Of a stretch of 64,000 nt of DNA, positions 53,848 to 62,986 are shown piece by piece. Numbering within the stretch: position 1 is the first letter of the stretch; each line of letters begins with the position of its first letter. The stretch is from NCBI RefSeq assembly GCF_900105755.1, contig NZ_FNTQ01000001.1, forward strand, positions 9,052,001 to 9,116,000, given 5' to 3'. The position numbers and the translations under genes are program-made. Origin of the DNA: Streptomyces sp. Ag109_O5-10. Its GTDB lineage: Bacteria; Actinomycetota; Actinomycetes; Streptomycetales; Streptomycetaceae. The notes beneath the pieces are model-generated. The model did not search any database. It worked only from the letters and a program-made list of their open reading frames with translations, and had not been told where the DNA came from.

Positions 53848-56217
53848 CTACTCCTGGTGAAGGGGCTGCTGGACGAAGACGGCGTGGAACCTGCGGGTCT
53901 CGTCCACGGTGCGGACGGGGCCGGTGAGGGTGACCGTTGTGGTCAGGTGAGCGGCCGTGCTCGACGACGCCAGGCGGAGTTCCAGTTCGCCCGGTTCGAC
54001 GATGCGGTGGCCGTCGCGACCGGTGAAGGACGCGACGTCGGCGGGAACGGTGATGTCGATACGACGGGTTTCGCCCGGCGCGAGGGACACCCTGCTGTAG
54101 CCGACGAGGCGCTGCACCGGCTGGACGACGGACGCTGTCGGGTCGTGGAGGTAGAGCTGAACGACTTCGGTCCCGGTCCGCTCGCCGGAGTTGCGGAGGG
54201 TGAAGGCGATGGCGAACTCGCCCTCGGTCGAGGTCTCCTCGGTTCGAACCGTGAGATCGCTCCAGGTGAAGGTCGTATAGCCGAGGCCGTGGCCGAAGCC
54301 GAACGCCGGGGTCGGGTCGATGTTGGAGACGTCGCTGGCCTGGGCCAGGCGGGCGCCGAGGTAGGTGGTCGGTTGGGTTCCGGGGCTGCGGGGCACGCTG
54401 ACGGGCAGGCGCCCGGAGGGGTTGGTTCGGCCGCTGAGGACGCCGGCGATCGCCCGGGTGCCCTCGACCCCGGGGAAGAACGACTGGACGATCGCCGCGG
54501 ATTCGTCCACCGCGCGGCCGAGAGCGTAGGGCCGACCTGCGAGGAGGACGGTGACGACCGGACGGCCGGAGTCGAGCAGAGCGTCGAGGAGTTGCTGCTG
54601 CGCGCCGGGCAGAGTGAGCGATTCCGCGTCGCAGCCCTCACCGCTGGTGCCACGGCCGAACAGGCCCGCGCGGTCGCCCAGGACGGCGATGACGATGTCC
54701 GCGTCACGGGCCGCCTCCACCGCGGCGTCGAGCCCGGAGAGGTCGCCGTCGTCGATGCCCGTGCCACGGGCGACGGTGATGGCCGCGTCGGGGAACTCGG
54801 CCGTCAGGGACTCGTGGAGGGTGGGCAGGTCGATGCCGACGGGGACGGTCGGGTGCTGGACGCCGACGTGCATGGGGAAGGAGTAGCAGCCCAGTACGGC
54901 TGTGGCCTCCGTCGCGTTGGGGCCGACGAGGGCGATCCGGCGCGGCGCGGTGAGAGGCAGCACGCCGTCGTTGCTGAGGAGGACCACGGCTTTCTCGGCC
55001 ACCTCACGTGCCAGTTCGCGGTTCGCGGGAGGATCGAGGTCGACCTTGCCGCGCAGGCTGTCCGGGTCGTCGGGATCGGTCCCGCGCAAGGCGGCCGGCA
55101 CCGGGTCCCAGTCGGGGTCCAACATGCCGAGCTGGGCCTTTTGACGGAGAACCCGGCTGAGGGCACCGTCGATGAGGGACTCCGGGATCCGGCCGTCCTT
55201 GACGGCCCGGACGAGTGGTTCACCGAAGGTCTTGACGCTGGGCAGTTCGACGTCGACGCCCGCCGCCAGGGCGGTGTTCGCGGCGTCGGCCCAGTCCGCC
55301 GCCACACCGTGGAGGGTTTTCAGGAAGGCGACGCCGAAGTAGTCGGCGACGACCGTTCCGTCGAAGCCCCACGTGTCACGGAGCAGGCCGGTCAGCAACT
55401 GCCGGTCGGCGGCGGCGGGTACACCGTCGTTGTCGTTGTAGGCGTGCATGACGGCGCGGGCGCCGCCCTCCCGGACGGCCATCTCGAACGGGGGCAGCAG
55501 GACGTCGGCGCGTTCGCGGGGCCCGATCGCGGCGGGAGCGAGGTTGCGTCCCGCGCGGGACGCGGAGTATCCGACGAAGTGCTTGAGGGTCGCGATGATT
55601 CCCGCCGACTCCAGTCCCTGTACGTAGGCCGTCCCGATGGTGGCCACGAGGTACGGGTCCTCGCCGATCGTCTCCTCCACGCGCCCCCAGCGGGCGTCGC
55701 GCACCACGTCGAGGACCGGCGCGAGCCCCTGGTGGATACCGACGGAGCGCATGTCACGGCCTATGGCCGCGGCCATGCGGCGCACCGTCTCGGGGTCGAA
55801 CGTGGCGCCCCAGGAGAGCGGGACGGGGAAGGCGGTGGCACCCCAGGTCGCGAAGCCGGCGAGGCACTCCTCGTGCGCGAGAGCGGGGATTCCGAAGCGG
55901 TTCGCCGAGACGATGCGGGCCTGGGTGCGTTGCAGGGAGAGAGCCCCGAGGGCGGGGTCGACGGGCGCGGTGCCGAAGGGCCGGGTCAGCTGACCCAGTC
56001 CGGTGGGCATCAACGCCTCGAGATCGACCGCTTCCTCCATGTCGTGCTGATGGGGAGCCACCTCGTCGCCCTGGGCGGAAGCGCCGACCCACACGCCGTA
56101 CAGCTGGGCCGTCTTCTCCTCCAGAGTCATCGCCTCGATCAGGGCCGCCACTCTGGTGGCGAGGGGGCGGGACGGGTCGTTCCACACGGGGGCCGGGTGG
56201 GAGGTCTCTACAGCCAC
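53848..56217 (-). CDS. GH3 beta-glycosidase (beta-glucosidase/beta-xylosidase)
   Basis: A 789-residue cytosolic GH3 enzyme that removes terminal beta-linked sugars from oligosaccharides. The N-terminal barrel has LTLEEKTAQLYGV-type and GLAPVLDVVRDARWGRVEETIGEDPYL segments, KHFVGYSASRAGRN, and the nucleophile aspartate in GFDGTVVADYFGV. A C-terminal alpha/beta sandwich (VVLLSNDGVLPL) and a fibronectin III-like domain (EVVQLYLHDPTASVVQPVQRL) complete the family layout. GTG 56217 lies 7 bases after the upstream permease stop with GGAGGAAA upstream. It ends the operon with the importer at 56225-59305. Xylo- or cello-oligosaccharides are candidate substrates. Confidence 0.93.
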   Translation of the reverse strand: MAVETSHPAPVWNDPSRPLATRVAALIEAMTLEEKTAQLYGVWVGASAQGDEVAPHQHDMEEAVDLEALMPTGLGQLTRPFGTAPVDPALGALSLQRTQARIVSANRFGIPALAHEECLAGFATWGATAFPVPLSWGATFDPETVRRMAAAIGRDMRSVGIHQGLAPVLDVVRDARWGRVEETIGEDPYLVATIGTAYVQGLESAGIIATLKHFVGYSASRAGRNLAPAAIGPRERADVLLPPFEMAVREGGARAVMHAYNDNDGVPAAADRQLLTGLLRDTWGFDGTVVADYFGVAFLKTLHGVAADWADAANTALAAGVDVELPSVKTFGEPLVRAVKDGRIPESLIDGALSRVLRQKAQLGMLDPDWDPVPAALRGTDPDDPDSLRGKVDLDPPANRELAREVAEKAVVLLSNDGVLPLTAPRRIALVGPNATEATAVLGCYSFPMHVGVQHPTVPVGIDLPTLHESLTAEFPDAAITVARGTGIDDGDLSGLDAAVEAARDADIVIAVLGDRAGLFGRGTSGEGCDAESLTLPGAQQQLLDALLDSGRPVVTVLLAGRPYALGRAVDESAAIVQSFFPGVEGTRAIAGVLSGRTNPSGRLPVSVPRSPGTQPTTYLGARLAQASDVSNIDPTPAFGFGHGLGYTTFTWSDLTVRTEETSTEGEFAIAFTLRNSGERTGTEVVQLYLHDPTASVVQPVQRLVGYSRVSLAPGETRRIDITVPADVASFTGRDGHRIVEPGELELRLASSSTAAHLTTTVTLTGPVRTVDETRRFHAVFVQQPLHQE

Positions 56218-56224
56218 GTGGCGG

Positions 56225-57043
56225 TCACTTTCCTCCGACGCCCATCAGGCCCTGGACCAGGGCGCGACGGGCGAACAGGTAGACGAGCAGGACGGGCACC
56301 ATGGACAGCATCACGGCACCGAGAAGGCCCGGGATGTCGATGCCGTGTTCGGTCTGGAAGTTGTACAGACCCAGCGTGATCACCTTGGTCGAGTCGGACT
56401 GGGTCAGCACCAGCGGGAAGAGGAACCCGTTCCATGCCTGGAGCGCCGAGAACACGGTGATCGTGGAGAGGCCGCCGCGCGAGAGCGGTACGACCAGCTG
56501 GAAGAACATGCGCCGTGGAGTCGCTCCGTCCACCGCCATGGCCTCGAACAGTTCGGGAGATATGTCCCGCATGGTGCCGCTGAGGATCAGGGCCGACATC
56601 GGCAGGCAGAACGCCGCCGTCGGCAGGATGACGCCGAGCAGGTTGTCGTACAGCCCCGCTTTGCTGATGAGGTAGAACATCGGCACGATGACGGCCTGGG
56701 CCGGAATGGCGAGTCCCAGCAGGAACAGGCGGAAGATCAGCGAGGTCACCTTGGAGCGGCTGCGGACGATGGCGTACGCGAGCGGCGGCACCAGGACCAG
56801 CACCAGGCCGGCCACGGCCGCCGTGACGGCGATCGTGTTCAGGAAGTACCGGCCGAAGCCGGTGTCGAACGCGTTGAGGTAGTTGTCGAGGGTGAAGGTG
56901 TCGGGCACCGACACCGGGCCGTTCGCCGCGTAGTCGCCGCGCGTGCGCAGCGTCGCGGCGATCATCACGTACAGCGGCAGTCCGACCAGGAACAGCCAGA
57001 CTGCGGAGCCGACACCGGCCACGTAGTTGGGACGGCGCCTCAT
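56225..57043 (-). CDS. Sugar ABC transporter permease (MalG-like)
   Basis: A 272-residue inner-membrane permease with six helices and the ATPase-docking loop FEAMAVDGATPRRMFFQLV. Its ATG overlaps the TGA of the preceding permease (ATGA), and the GH3 start follows 7 bases after its stop. With the MalF-like permease it forms the channel for sugar uptake; no ATPase gene is present in the operon. Confidence 0.93.
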   Translation of the reverse strand: MRRRPNYVAGVGSAVWLFLVGLPLYVMIAATLRTRGDYAANGPVSVPDTFTLDNYLNAFDTGFGRYFLNTIAVTAAVAGLVLVLVPPLAYAIVRSRSKVTSLIFRLFLLGLAIPAQAVIVPMFYLISKAGLYDNLLGVILPTAAFCLPMSALILSGTMRDISPELFEAMAVDGATPRRMFFQLVVPLSRGGLSTITVFSALQAWNGFLFPLVLTQSDSTKVITLGLYNFQTEHGIDIPGLLGAVMLSMVPVLLVYLFARRALVQGLMGVGGK

Positions 57044-58011
57044 GACACGCCCTCCATGGTGCTGCGCATCTTGTCGTAGCCCGACACGCGGACGACGACG
57101 AGTGAGATGACGGTGGAGGCCACGACCAGCGTGAGGGCGATGGCGGCACCGGCGCCGAAGTCGAAGCTCTTGAAGGCTTTCTCGTACATGTAGTAGGCGC
57201 TGATGGTGGTGTCGGTGCCGGGTCCGCCCTGCGTGAGGATGAGGACGGTCTCGAAGGTGGTCAGACCGCCGACGGTCATCAGGATCATCGAGGTGATCAT
57301 CGAGTTGCGCAGCTGCGGCAGCGTGATGTGGAAGAACTGCCGGTAGCGGCCCGCTCCGTCGATCTCCGCGGCCTGGTAGAGCACCTGCGGGACGGCCCGT
57401 GCCGCACCCTGGTAGATCAGGGTGTGGAAGGGAGTGAACTGCCAGGTGCTCACGAAGGCCAGGACCCCGATGGCCGTGGCCTGCTTGCCGAACAGGTTCC
57501 CGTCACCGAACAGCCAGCCGGCGTCGGCGGGGATGCCGAAGTTGGGGTCCAGCAGGGCGCGCCAGAGGACGGAGACGGCGGTGCCGGACAGCAGCAGCGG
57601 GATGAAGTAGATGACGGACAGCACGGCGCGGTTGCGCTGGTAGCCGGCGGCCCAGACGCCGAGGAGAACGCTGAGCGGGGTCTGGATGACGATGCCGAGG
57701 GCGGTCAGGAGCAGGGTCACCCAGATGCTCTTGAGCATCACGGGGTCGTCCAGAAGACGTGACCAGTTGTCCATGCCGACGAACTGGGGCGACCCGAGCC
57801 CGTTCCAGGTCGTGAAGGACAGGACCGCGACCATGATCAGCGGAATGATCGCGAAGACAGCGAAGAACAGGGCGGCGGGAAGGGCCCAGCCGAAGCCGGG
57901 CCGCGCCACGTTTGCCGTTGACGAGTGGCCCGCCCGCCGCCGGGCCACCTTGAGGGACCTGGCGGCGGGCGGGGTGCTCGTGATCTGTGTAGTCATGAGC
58001 CGTTCATTCAC
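57040..58011 (-). CDS. Sugar ABC transporter permease (MalF-like)
   Basis: A 323-residue permease with a basic N-terminal extension of about 40 residues, six helices and the loop YQAAEIDGAGRYRQFFHITL. The GTG at 58011 overlaps the end of the binding-protein gene; ATG 57996 is an alternative start and neither has a good ribosome site, so translation is probably coupled. It is partner of the MalG-like permease. Confidence 0.92.
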   Translation of the reverse strand: MNERLMTTQITSTPPAARSLKVARRRAGHSSTANVARPGFGWALPAALFFAVFAIIPLIMVAVLSFTTWNGLGSPQFVGMDNWSRLLDDPVMLKSIWVTLLLTALGIVIQTPLSVLLGVWAAGYQRNRAVLSVIYFIPLLLSGTAVSVLWRALLDPNFGIPADAGWLFGDGNLFGKQATAIGVLAFVSTWQFTPFHTLIYQGAARAVPQVLYQAAEIDGAGRYRQFFHITLPQLRNSMITSMILMTVGGLTTFETVLILTQGGPGTDTTISAYYMYEKAFKSFDFGAGAAIALTLVVASTVISLVVVRVSGYDKMRSTMEGVS

Positions 58012-59305
58012 CCGGAAGTGCCTGCATGGCCTTGATGAAGCCGTCCGCGTCGATCTGGCCGTCGAAGAACTGCTGCACGGCCTGCTGGATGGGGGTCCCG
58101 GCGGCCGGCGGGTACGCCTGGTCCCAGGACAGCTGGAACGCCGGAGCCTTGGCGACCAGGGTGTACTGGAAGTGCGAGTAGTCCGGGTTGGCCGAGGAGT
58201 CCAGGAAGGACTCGGTGTTCGTGGTCGTGGGCAGGTTGCCGATGGCCAGCTGCGCCTTCACGAACTCGTCCGAGTACATCAGCTTGAGGAACTTCGCGGC
58301 GGCGTCGGGGTACTTGGTCTTGCGCAGCACCGAGTAGAAGTTGTTGGTGTTTCCGACCACGTCGGCGGCGTCGCCCTTGCCGCCGGGAACGGTCGGGAAC
58401 GCCGTGTAACCCAGGTCCTTCTCCGCGAAGCTCTTGGCGTCCGTCTGCTGCTGGGCGTAGTACCACGAACCCATCAGCTCGAAGCCGGCCTTGCCGGAGG
58501 CGACGAGTGCCGGTGAGGCGCCGTTGGTGTACTTCACCGAGTCGTAGTTCTTGCCGAAGGCGCCGGCGTCCACGAGATCCTTGAGCATGCTCAGCGCCTT
58601 CTTGCTGTCGGCGCTCTCCCACGCGGACTTGTCGCCCGCGAGTGCCTTCTGGAACAGGCCCGGTCCGGCGACGCGGTCGTACAGGTACTCGAACCACATC
58701 AGGGTCGGCCACCTGTCGCCGCCGCCCAGGGCGATCGGGGTGACACCCCGGGCCTTGAGCTTCTTGACCGCGTCGAGCAGTTCGTCCCAGGTCTGGGGCG
58801 GCGTGACCCCCGCGTCCTTGAGGACCTTCTTGTTGTTGAACAGCAGGACGGGCTGCGTGCCGCGCATCGGGACGCCGTACGGCTTGCCGTCGACCACCGC
58901 GCTGTTGAAGACCGAGGGCAGGAACTTCGACTTCAGGTCCGGGTTCTTGGCGATGAAACCGTCCAGCGGCAGCAGCAGGTCGGCCTTGACGAACGGCTGG
59001 ATGCTGCCGCCGCCCCAGTTGAAGAAGATGTCCGGGGCCTGCGGGGTGTTGATGATCGTCTGGAGCTTCTGCTGGTAGTCGGCGCCGGGGATGGTGTCGA
59101 GGACGGCCTTGACGTCGGACGTCTTGTTGAACGTGTCGACTATCTGCTTCTCGACCTTGTTGCTGGCGTCCCCGTAGACCAGAACGTGAATCTTGCCGTC
59201 GCTCGACGACTGGCCGCTGCCGCTGCCGCATGCGGCCAGCGGGAGTGCCAGGGCGAGCGTCGCAGCGCAGGAGACCAGTCTGGGCAAGCGCGCGCGTGTC
59301 TTCAT
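58004..59305 (-). CDS. Sugar ABC transporter substrate-binding lipoprotein
   Basis: A 433-residue extracellular family 1 solute-binding protein. The signal peptide ends in the lipobox LAAC followed by a Gly/Ser linker; lipidation is predicted on that cysteine (about residue 26). The mature domain starts with IHVLVYGDASNK and includes PDIFFNWGGGSIQPFV. The ATG at 59305 has AAGGG 9 bases upstream, and the CGAAAGTTTCG operator touches that site. It begins the GH3 importer operon, divergent from a LacI regulator. Confidence 0.93.
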   Translation of the reverse strand: MKTRARLPRLVSCAATLALALPLAACGSGSGQSSSDGKIHVLVYGDASNKVEKQIVDTFNKTSDVKAVLDTIPGADYQQKLQTIINTPQAPDIFFNWGGGSIQPFVKADLLLPLDGFIAKNPDLKSKFLPSVFNSAVVDGKPYGVPMRGTQPVLLFNNKKVLKDAGVTPPQTWDELLDAVKKLKARGVTPIALGGGDRWPTLMWFEYLYDRVAGPGLFQKALAGDKSAWESADSKKALSMLKDLVDAGAFGKNYDSVKYTNGASPALVASGKAGFELMGSWYYAQQQTDAKSFAEKDLGYTAFPTVPGGKGDAADVVGNTNNFYSVLRKTKYPDAAAKFLKLMYSDEFVKAQLAIGNLPTTTNTESFLDSSANPDYSHFQYTLVAKAPAFQLSWDQAYPPAAGTPIQQAVQQFFDGQIDADGFIKAMQALPGE

Positions 59306-59318
59306 CGTTGGAGCCCTT

Positions 59319-59329
59319 CGAAAGTTTCG
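59319..59329. promoter_or_regulatory. LacI-type operator of the GH3 operon
   Basis: CGAAAGTTTCG is an 11-bp palindrome with a single central base. A half-site CGAAAGT repeats at 59340-59346. The CGAA-N-TTCG core is like operators described for xylo-oligosaccharide regulators (BxlR type) in streptomycetes. It overlaps the region just upstream of the binding-protein ribosome site. Confidence 0.78.
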
Positions 59330-59435
59330 GCCTCATTACCGAAAGTCAATGCGGTGGGGACACTAAGACAGGCCCGGGGCCCGGTCAACAGTCATGCACG
59401 CACAGGCTCAAACCGTTACGGGCATCTCACGCCTG

Positions 59436-59441
59436 TATCCT
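59436..59441 (+). promoter_or_regulatory. -10 element for the GH3-operon lacI gene
   Basis: TATCCT lies 6 bases before the ATG at 59448. Transcription would start at or close to the initiation codon, which fits a leaderless message. No ribosome site is seen at this ATG. Confidence 0.5.
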
Positions 59442-59447
59442 GCGCAC

Positions 59448-60470
59448 ATGGGCGAGGACGGCAAGATCAGCGGCAAGGTGACCCTGGCCGAGGTCGCGAG
59501 AGTTGCGGGCGTTTCGCTCCCGACAGTTTCGAAGGTGGTCAACGGTCGTTCGGATGTGTCCCGTGTGACCAGGGCCAAGGTCGAGCGAGCACTGGAGGTC
59601 CACGGCTACCGTCGCCGCCCCCGGAATCCGGCCCGGCCCGCACTTCTCGAGCTGGTGTTCCACGAGCTGGAGAGCATCTGGGCGATGGAACTGATCAAAG
59701 GAGTGGAGCAGGTCGCGCGGGAGATCCACGCGACCGTGGTCCTCACCGTGAGCGGCACGCGGCACGCGCCCGGACCCGACTGGCTCGAAGGAGTGCTGAA
59801 AAGAAGGCCGTTGGGGGTCGTCCTGGTCTTCTCCACGCTTCCGCGGGATGTCAGACAACGGCTCAGGTCGGCCGCCGTCCCCTTCGTCGTCGTCGACCCC
59901 GCGGGCGATCCCGATCCCGACGTGCCGTCGGTGGGCTCGGCGAACTGGGCCGGCGGTCTCGCGGCCACCCGGCATCTCACGGCACAGCACCACCGGCGGA
60001 TCGCGATCATCACCGGACCGGAGGACATGCTGTGCTCACGGGCGCGCCTGGACGGTTATCGCTCCGCCATGGCGATGGCGTCCCTGGACGCGGACCCCCG
60101 GCTCGTGCGGTTCGGCGACTTCCACGTGCAGGGCGGCTTCGACCACGCGATGAGCCTGCTGGACGGGCCGGATCGGCCGACGGCGATCTTCGCGGGCAGC
60201 GATCTCCAGGCGCTCGGCGTGCTGGAGGCGGCCCGCCTCAGAGGGCTGCGCGTACCGGAGGACCTGTCCGTGGTCGGGTACGACGACGTGCCTCTCGCGC
60301 AGTGGTCGAGCCCGCCGCTCACCACGGTGCACCAGCCTCTGCGGCGCATGGCCGAGGAGGCGTCACGCATGCTCTTCGGCCCCGCGGAATCCGGCAAGGC
60401 CGCCCAGCGCATCGAGCTGGCGACGCACTTGGTGGAACGGCAGAGCACGGCCCCGCCGCATGAGTCGTGA
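59448..60470 (+). CDS. LacI-family transcriptional regulator of the GH3 operon
   Basis: A 340-residue repressor with an N-terminal helix-turn-helix (TLAEVARVAGVSLPTVSKVV) and a sugar-binding core ending in VVGYDDVPLAQWSSPPLTTV. I start at ATG 59448 rather than 59394, because the latter adds 18 unconserved residues and a -10 box lies just upstream of 59448. It is divergent from the binding-protein gene, with the CGAAAGTTTCG operator between them. It probably senses the transported oligosaccharide. Confidence 0.92.
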   Translation: MGEDGKISGKVTLAEVARVAGVSLPTVSKVVNGRSDVSRVTRAKVERALEVHGYRRRPRNPARPALLELVFHELESIWAMELIKGVEQVAREIHATVVLTVSGTRHAPGPDWLEGVLKRRPLGVVLVFSTLPRDVRQRLRSAAVPFVVVDPAGDPDPDVPSVGSANWAGGLAATRHLTAQHHRRIAIITGPEDMLCSRARLDGYRSAMAMASLDADPRLVRFGDFHVQGGFDHAMSLLDGPDRPTAIFAGSDLQALGVLEAARLRGLRVPEDLSVVGYDDVPLAQWSSPPLTTVHQPLRRMAEEASRMLFGPAESGKAAQRIELATHLVERQSTAPPHES

Positions 60471-60568
60471 GGAACCGGCCCGAGCCCACGGATCCGTGGG
60501 GGAGAGGGCCGTGTTCCGGCCGGGCGACCTGCCGCACGGGTCGGGTCCGGTTCACCCGGGACTCGGGA

Positions 60569-60609
60569 CGGGCGGTGGGCCGACATGGTCTCGGTCGGCC
60601 CACCGCCCG
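60569..60609. terminator. Long hairpin between convergent lacI and GH4 genes
   Basis: A perfect 16-bp stem (left arm CGGGCGGTGGGCCGAC) with a 9-base loop lies just past the GH4 stop on the minus strand and serves both directions. A separate palindrome, CCCACGGATCCGTGGG at 60485-60500, follows the lacI stop. Confidence 0.85.
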
Positions 60610-60616
60610 CGGTCGC

Positions 60617-61927
60617 TCACGAGCCCAGGAGGGCGCGCAGGCCGGGCTGGAGGAGGTCGCCGTGGGCGGTGACCATGTCGTCGCACAGCCGCCAGATCTC
60701 CTCGACCGGCAGGGCCGCGGCCGTGGCGGGGTCGGTCATCGCCGCGTGCCGGATGTGCCGCGGGTCGTCCTCGATCGCCGCCCGCACCACCAGGTCGTTC
60801 GCGCTGAGGTAGGTGCGGTTGAGCGCCGCGAGCTGAGGCGGGAGGGAACCGACGCGGGTGGGCTGGACGCCCAGCGAGTCCACCAGGCACGGCACCTCGA
60901 CGGTGCCGTGCGCGGGCAGGTTGTCGATCAGCGACCGGTTGGGGACGTTGCCGTAGACCGTGCGGGGTGTGCCGGTCACCATGCTGTGGATGATCTGCGG
61001 CGCGTACTCCATCGTCCCCTCGACGGCGACCGGTGTCCCGGCGGCCAGCGCGTCGCGGGTCCTCTCGTACGTGGCGAGGTTCTCGTCGACGATCTTCAGG
61101 TACTCGCCGATCGGCAGCCGCAGCCGCTCCACCTCGCTGTCGTGGTGCAGGTACCAGGGAACGTACTCGGAGGAGTGCTCGCTGGTCTCCGTCGGGTAGT
61201 AGCCGAGCCGGCGGTACATGTCGACCCGGACCCTGCGGCGCAACTGGTCGTCGGAGGCGATCAGTTCGTCCAGCTTCGGGTAGAGGCTCCGGCCCTCGTG
61301 CTCGAAGCGCAGCACCCAGGCCTGATGGTTGACGCCCGCGGCGTGGTAACTGATCTCTTCGTAGGGCACTTTGACCAGGTCCGCGAGGTCGCGCATCGTC
61401 CAGTACACGGAGTGGCACAGACCCACCACCCGGGTCAGGCCGGTGGCCTGCGTCAGGTACTGCACGTTCATGGCCATGGGGTTGGTGTAGTTCAGCAGCC
61501 AGGCCTGCGGGCAGACCTCGGCGATGTCCCGCCCCAGATCCTTGAGGAACGGGAACGTGCGCAGAGCGCGGAAGACGCCTCCGATGCCGAGAGTGTCGCC
61601 GATGGTCTGCCGTACGCCGTAGCGGGCCGGCACCTCGAAGTCGGTCCGGGTGGCTTCGGCCATACCGATCTGCACGATGTTGATGACGAAGTCGGCGTCG
61701 GCCAGGGCCTCGCGGCGGTCGGTGTGCGCGGTGACGTCCGGACGGGCGCCGAGCGTGTCGGCGATGCGGACGGCGGCCGCGTGCGCGGTGGCCAGGCGTT
61801 CGGTGTCGATGTCGTGGAGCGCGACGTGCGCGGACTTCAGTTCGGGGAACGCGAGGAGGTCGGCGAGCAGTCCCTGGGTGAAGACGACGCTGCCTGCGCC
61901 GACGAAGGTGATCTTGGGGGTGGTCAT
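60617..61927 (-). CDS. melA: GH4 alpha-galactosidase-type glycosidase
   Basis: A 436-residue NAD- and Mn-dependent glycosidase of family GH4, of the MelA alpha-galactosidase branch. The N-terminal Rossmann turn is ITFVGAGSVVFTQGLL, the NAD/substrate segment LNYTNPMAMNV is present, and the metal-binding cysteine and histidine are in LCHSVYW and AAGVNHQAWVL. It is cytosolic. ATG 61927 has GAGGAAA 8 bases upstream and overlaps the stop of a 42-codon mini-cistron (ATGA). The operon also encodes two permeases and a binding protein at the right edge, so it probably hydrolyses imported alpha-galactosides such as melibiose. Alpha-glucuronidase or glucosidase activity is possible within GH4. Confidence 0.92.
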   Translation of the reverse strand: MTTPKITFVGAGSVVFTQGLLADLLAFPELKSAHVALHDIDTERLATAHAAAVRIADTLGARPDVTAHTDRREALADADFVINIVQIGMAEATRTDFEVPARYGVRQTIGDTLGIGGVFRALRTFPFLKDLGRDIAEVCPQAWLLNYTNPMAMNVQYLTQATGLTRVVGLCHSVYWTMRDLADLVKVPYEEISYHAAGVNHQAWVLRFEHEGRSLYPKLDELIASDDQLRRRVRVDMYRRLGYYPTETSEHSSEYVPWYLHHDSEVERLRLPIGEYLKIVDENLATYERTRDALAAGTPVAVEGTMEYAPQIIHSMVTGTPRTVYGNVPNRSLIDNLPAHGTVEVPCLVDSLGVQPTRVGSLPPQLAALNRTYLSANDLVVRAAIEDDPRHIRHAAMTDPATAAALPVEEIWRLCDDMVTAHGDLLQPGLRALLGS

Positions 61928-62052
61928 ACCGGGGTTTCCTCGGTCTCGGAAGGGCGGGAGAGGACGTCGTCCCGCGTGGGCTGTGCGGTTGTACCGACGA
62001 TGACGTCAGGGGCGGCGTCGCCGATGACGAGCACGTCGAAGGTGTGCGGCAC
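61924..62052 (-). CDS. Mini-cistron resembling the N-terminus of a PfkB-family sugar kinase
   Basis: A 42-codon frame, GTG 62052 to TGA 61924, with AGGAAC 7 bases upstream. It begins PHTFDVLVIGDAAPDVIVG, the N-terminal beta-strand and glycine turn of PfkB (ribokinase-like) kinases, then continues TTAQPTRDDVLSRPSE and stops. Its stop overlaps the GH4 start (ATGA). The rest of the kinase is absent, since a second permease follows upstream. It may be a deletion scar kept because its translation couples to GH4, or a small protein of its own. Confidence 0.6.
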   Translation of the reverse strand: MPHTFDVLVIGDAAPDVIVGTTAQPTRDDVLSRPSETEETPV

Positions 62053-62095
62053 TGGGGTGTTCCTGCCTGAGTGGTGTGTCGGGTGACGGGCGGGA

Positions 62096-62986
62096 TCAGG
62101 CTTTGAGACCGGTGGAGGTGATCGACTGGATGAACGCCTTCTGCGCGCCGAGGAAGGCGAGCAGGACCGGAAGCACGGTGATGACGTTCCCGGCCATCAC
62201 GGCGGACCACTGCGTGTGGTGCTGTCCCTGGAAGGTCGTGAGGCCGAGCTGGAGCGTGTACTGGGTGTCGTGGTTGATGGCGATCAGCGGCCAGGTCAGG
62301 TCGTTCCAGGTGCTGAGGAACGTCAGGACGGCCACCGTGCTGAGGGCCGGCCGGGACAGCGGCAGCACGATCCGCCACAGCACGTGCAGCCGTGAGCAGC
62401 CGTCGATCCACGCGGCCTCCTCCAGCTCACGGGGCAGCGAGAGGAAGAACTGCCGCAGGAGGAACACCGAGAACGGCGTGACGAGGGACGGCACGATCAG
62501 CGCCCCGAGCGTGTCGATGAGGCCGAGCTGCTTCATCACCAGGAACGTGGGAATCATCGTCAGCTGGAACGGGATCGCCATCGTGGCCAGCATCAGTCCC
62601 AGCAGCAGCCGGGAGCCGGCGAACCGCATCCGGGCGAACGCGTAGCCGCCCAGGGTGCCGAGTACGAGGTTCGCGGTGACCGTGACGAGGCTGACGAGGA
62701 ACGAGTTGGCGAACCACCGCGGGAACATGGCGTTGCCGAGCACATAGCGGTAGCCGCCCAGGTCCAGACGGGAGGGCCACAGGGCCGGCGGGAAGCGGTT
62801 GATCTCAGCGTTGCTCATCACCGAGCTGAGCGCCAGCCAGATCAGCGGCACCGCGAAGAGCAGCGCCATCGGCGCGAGCAGCAGGTGCCAGGGGCTGAAC
62901 GGCAGCCGCGGGCGTCGCCGGCCGGTGTCGGGCCGGGCGGCCGGTTCGGCCTGCGCGGCCGCGGGCGGAGCGGAGACGGCGGTCAT
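62096..62986 (-). CDS. Sugar ABC transporter permease (MalG-like)
   Basis: A 296-residue permease with a Pro/Ala-rich N-terminus, six helices (WHLLLAPMALLFAVPLIWLAL) and the docking loop EEAAWIDGCSRLHVLWRIVL. Its ATG overlaps the stop of the upstream permease (ATGA). It is part of the GH4 importer operon. Confidence 0.93.
   Translation of the reverse strand: MTAVSAPPAAAQAEPAARPDTGRRRPRLPFSPWHLLLAPMALLFAVPLIWLALSSVMSNAEINRFPPALWPSRLDLGGYRYVLGNAMFPRWFANSFLVSLVTVTANLVLGTLGGYAFARMRFAGSRLLLGLMLATMAIPFQLTMIPTFLVMKQLGLIDTLGALIVPSLVTPFSVFLLRQFFLSLPRELEEAAWIDGCSRLHVLWRIVLPLSRPALSTVAVLTFLSTWNDLTWPLIAINHDTQYTLQLGLTTFQGQHHTQWSAVMAGNVITVLPVLLAFLGAQKAFIQSITSTGLKA

Noticed and set aside
53107..56379. A 1,090-codon plus-strand open frame
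   Set aside because: It is antisense to the GH3 gene, its first part runs through the tRNA gene, and its composition is that of a shadow frame.
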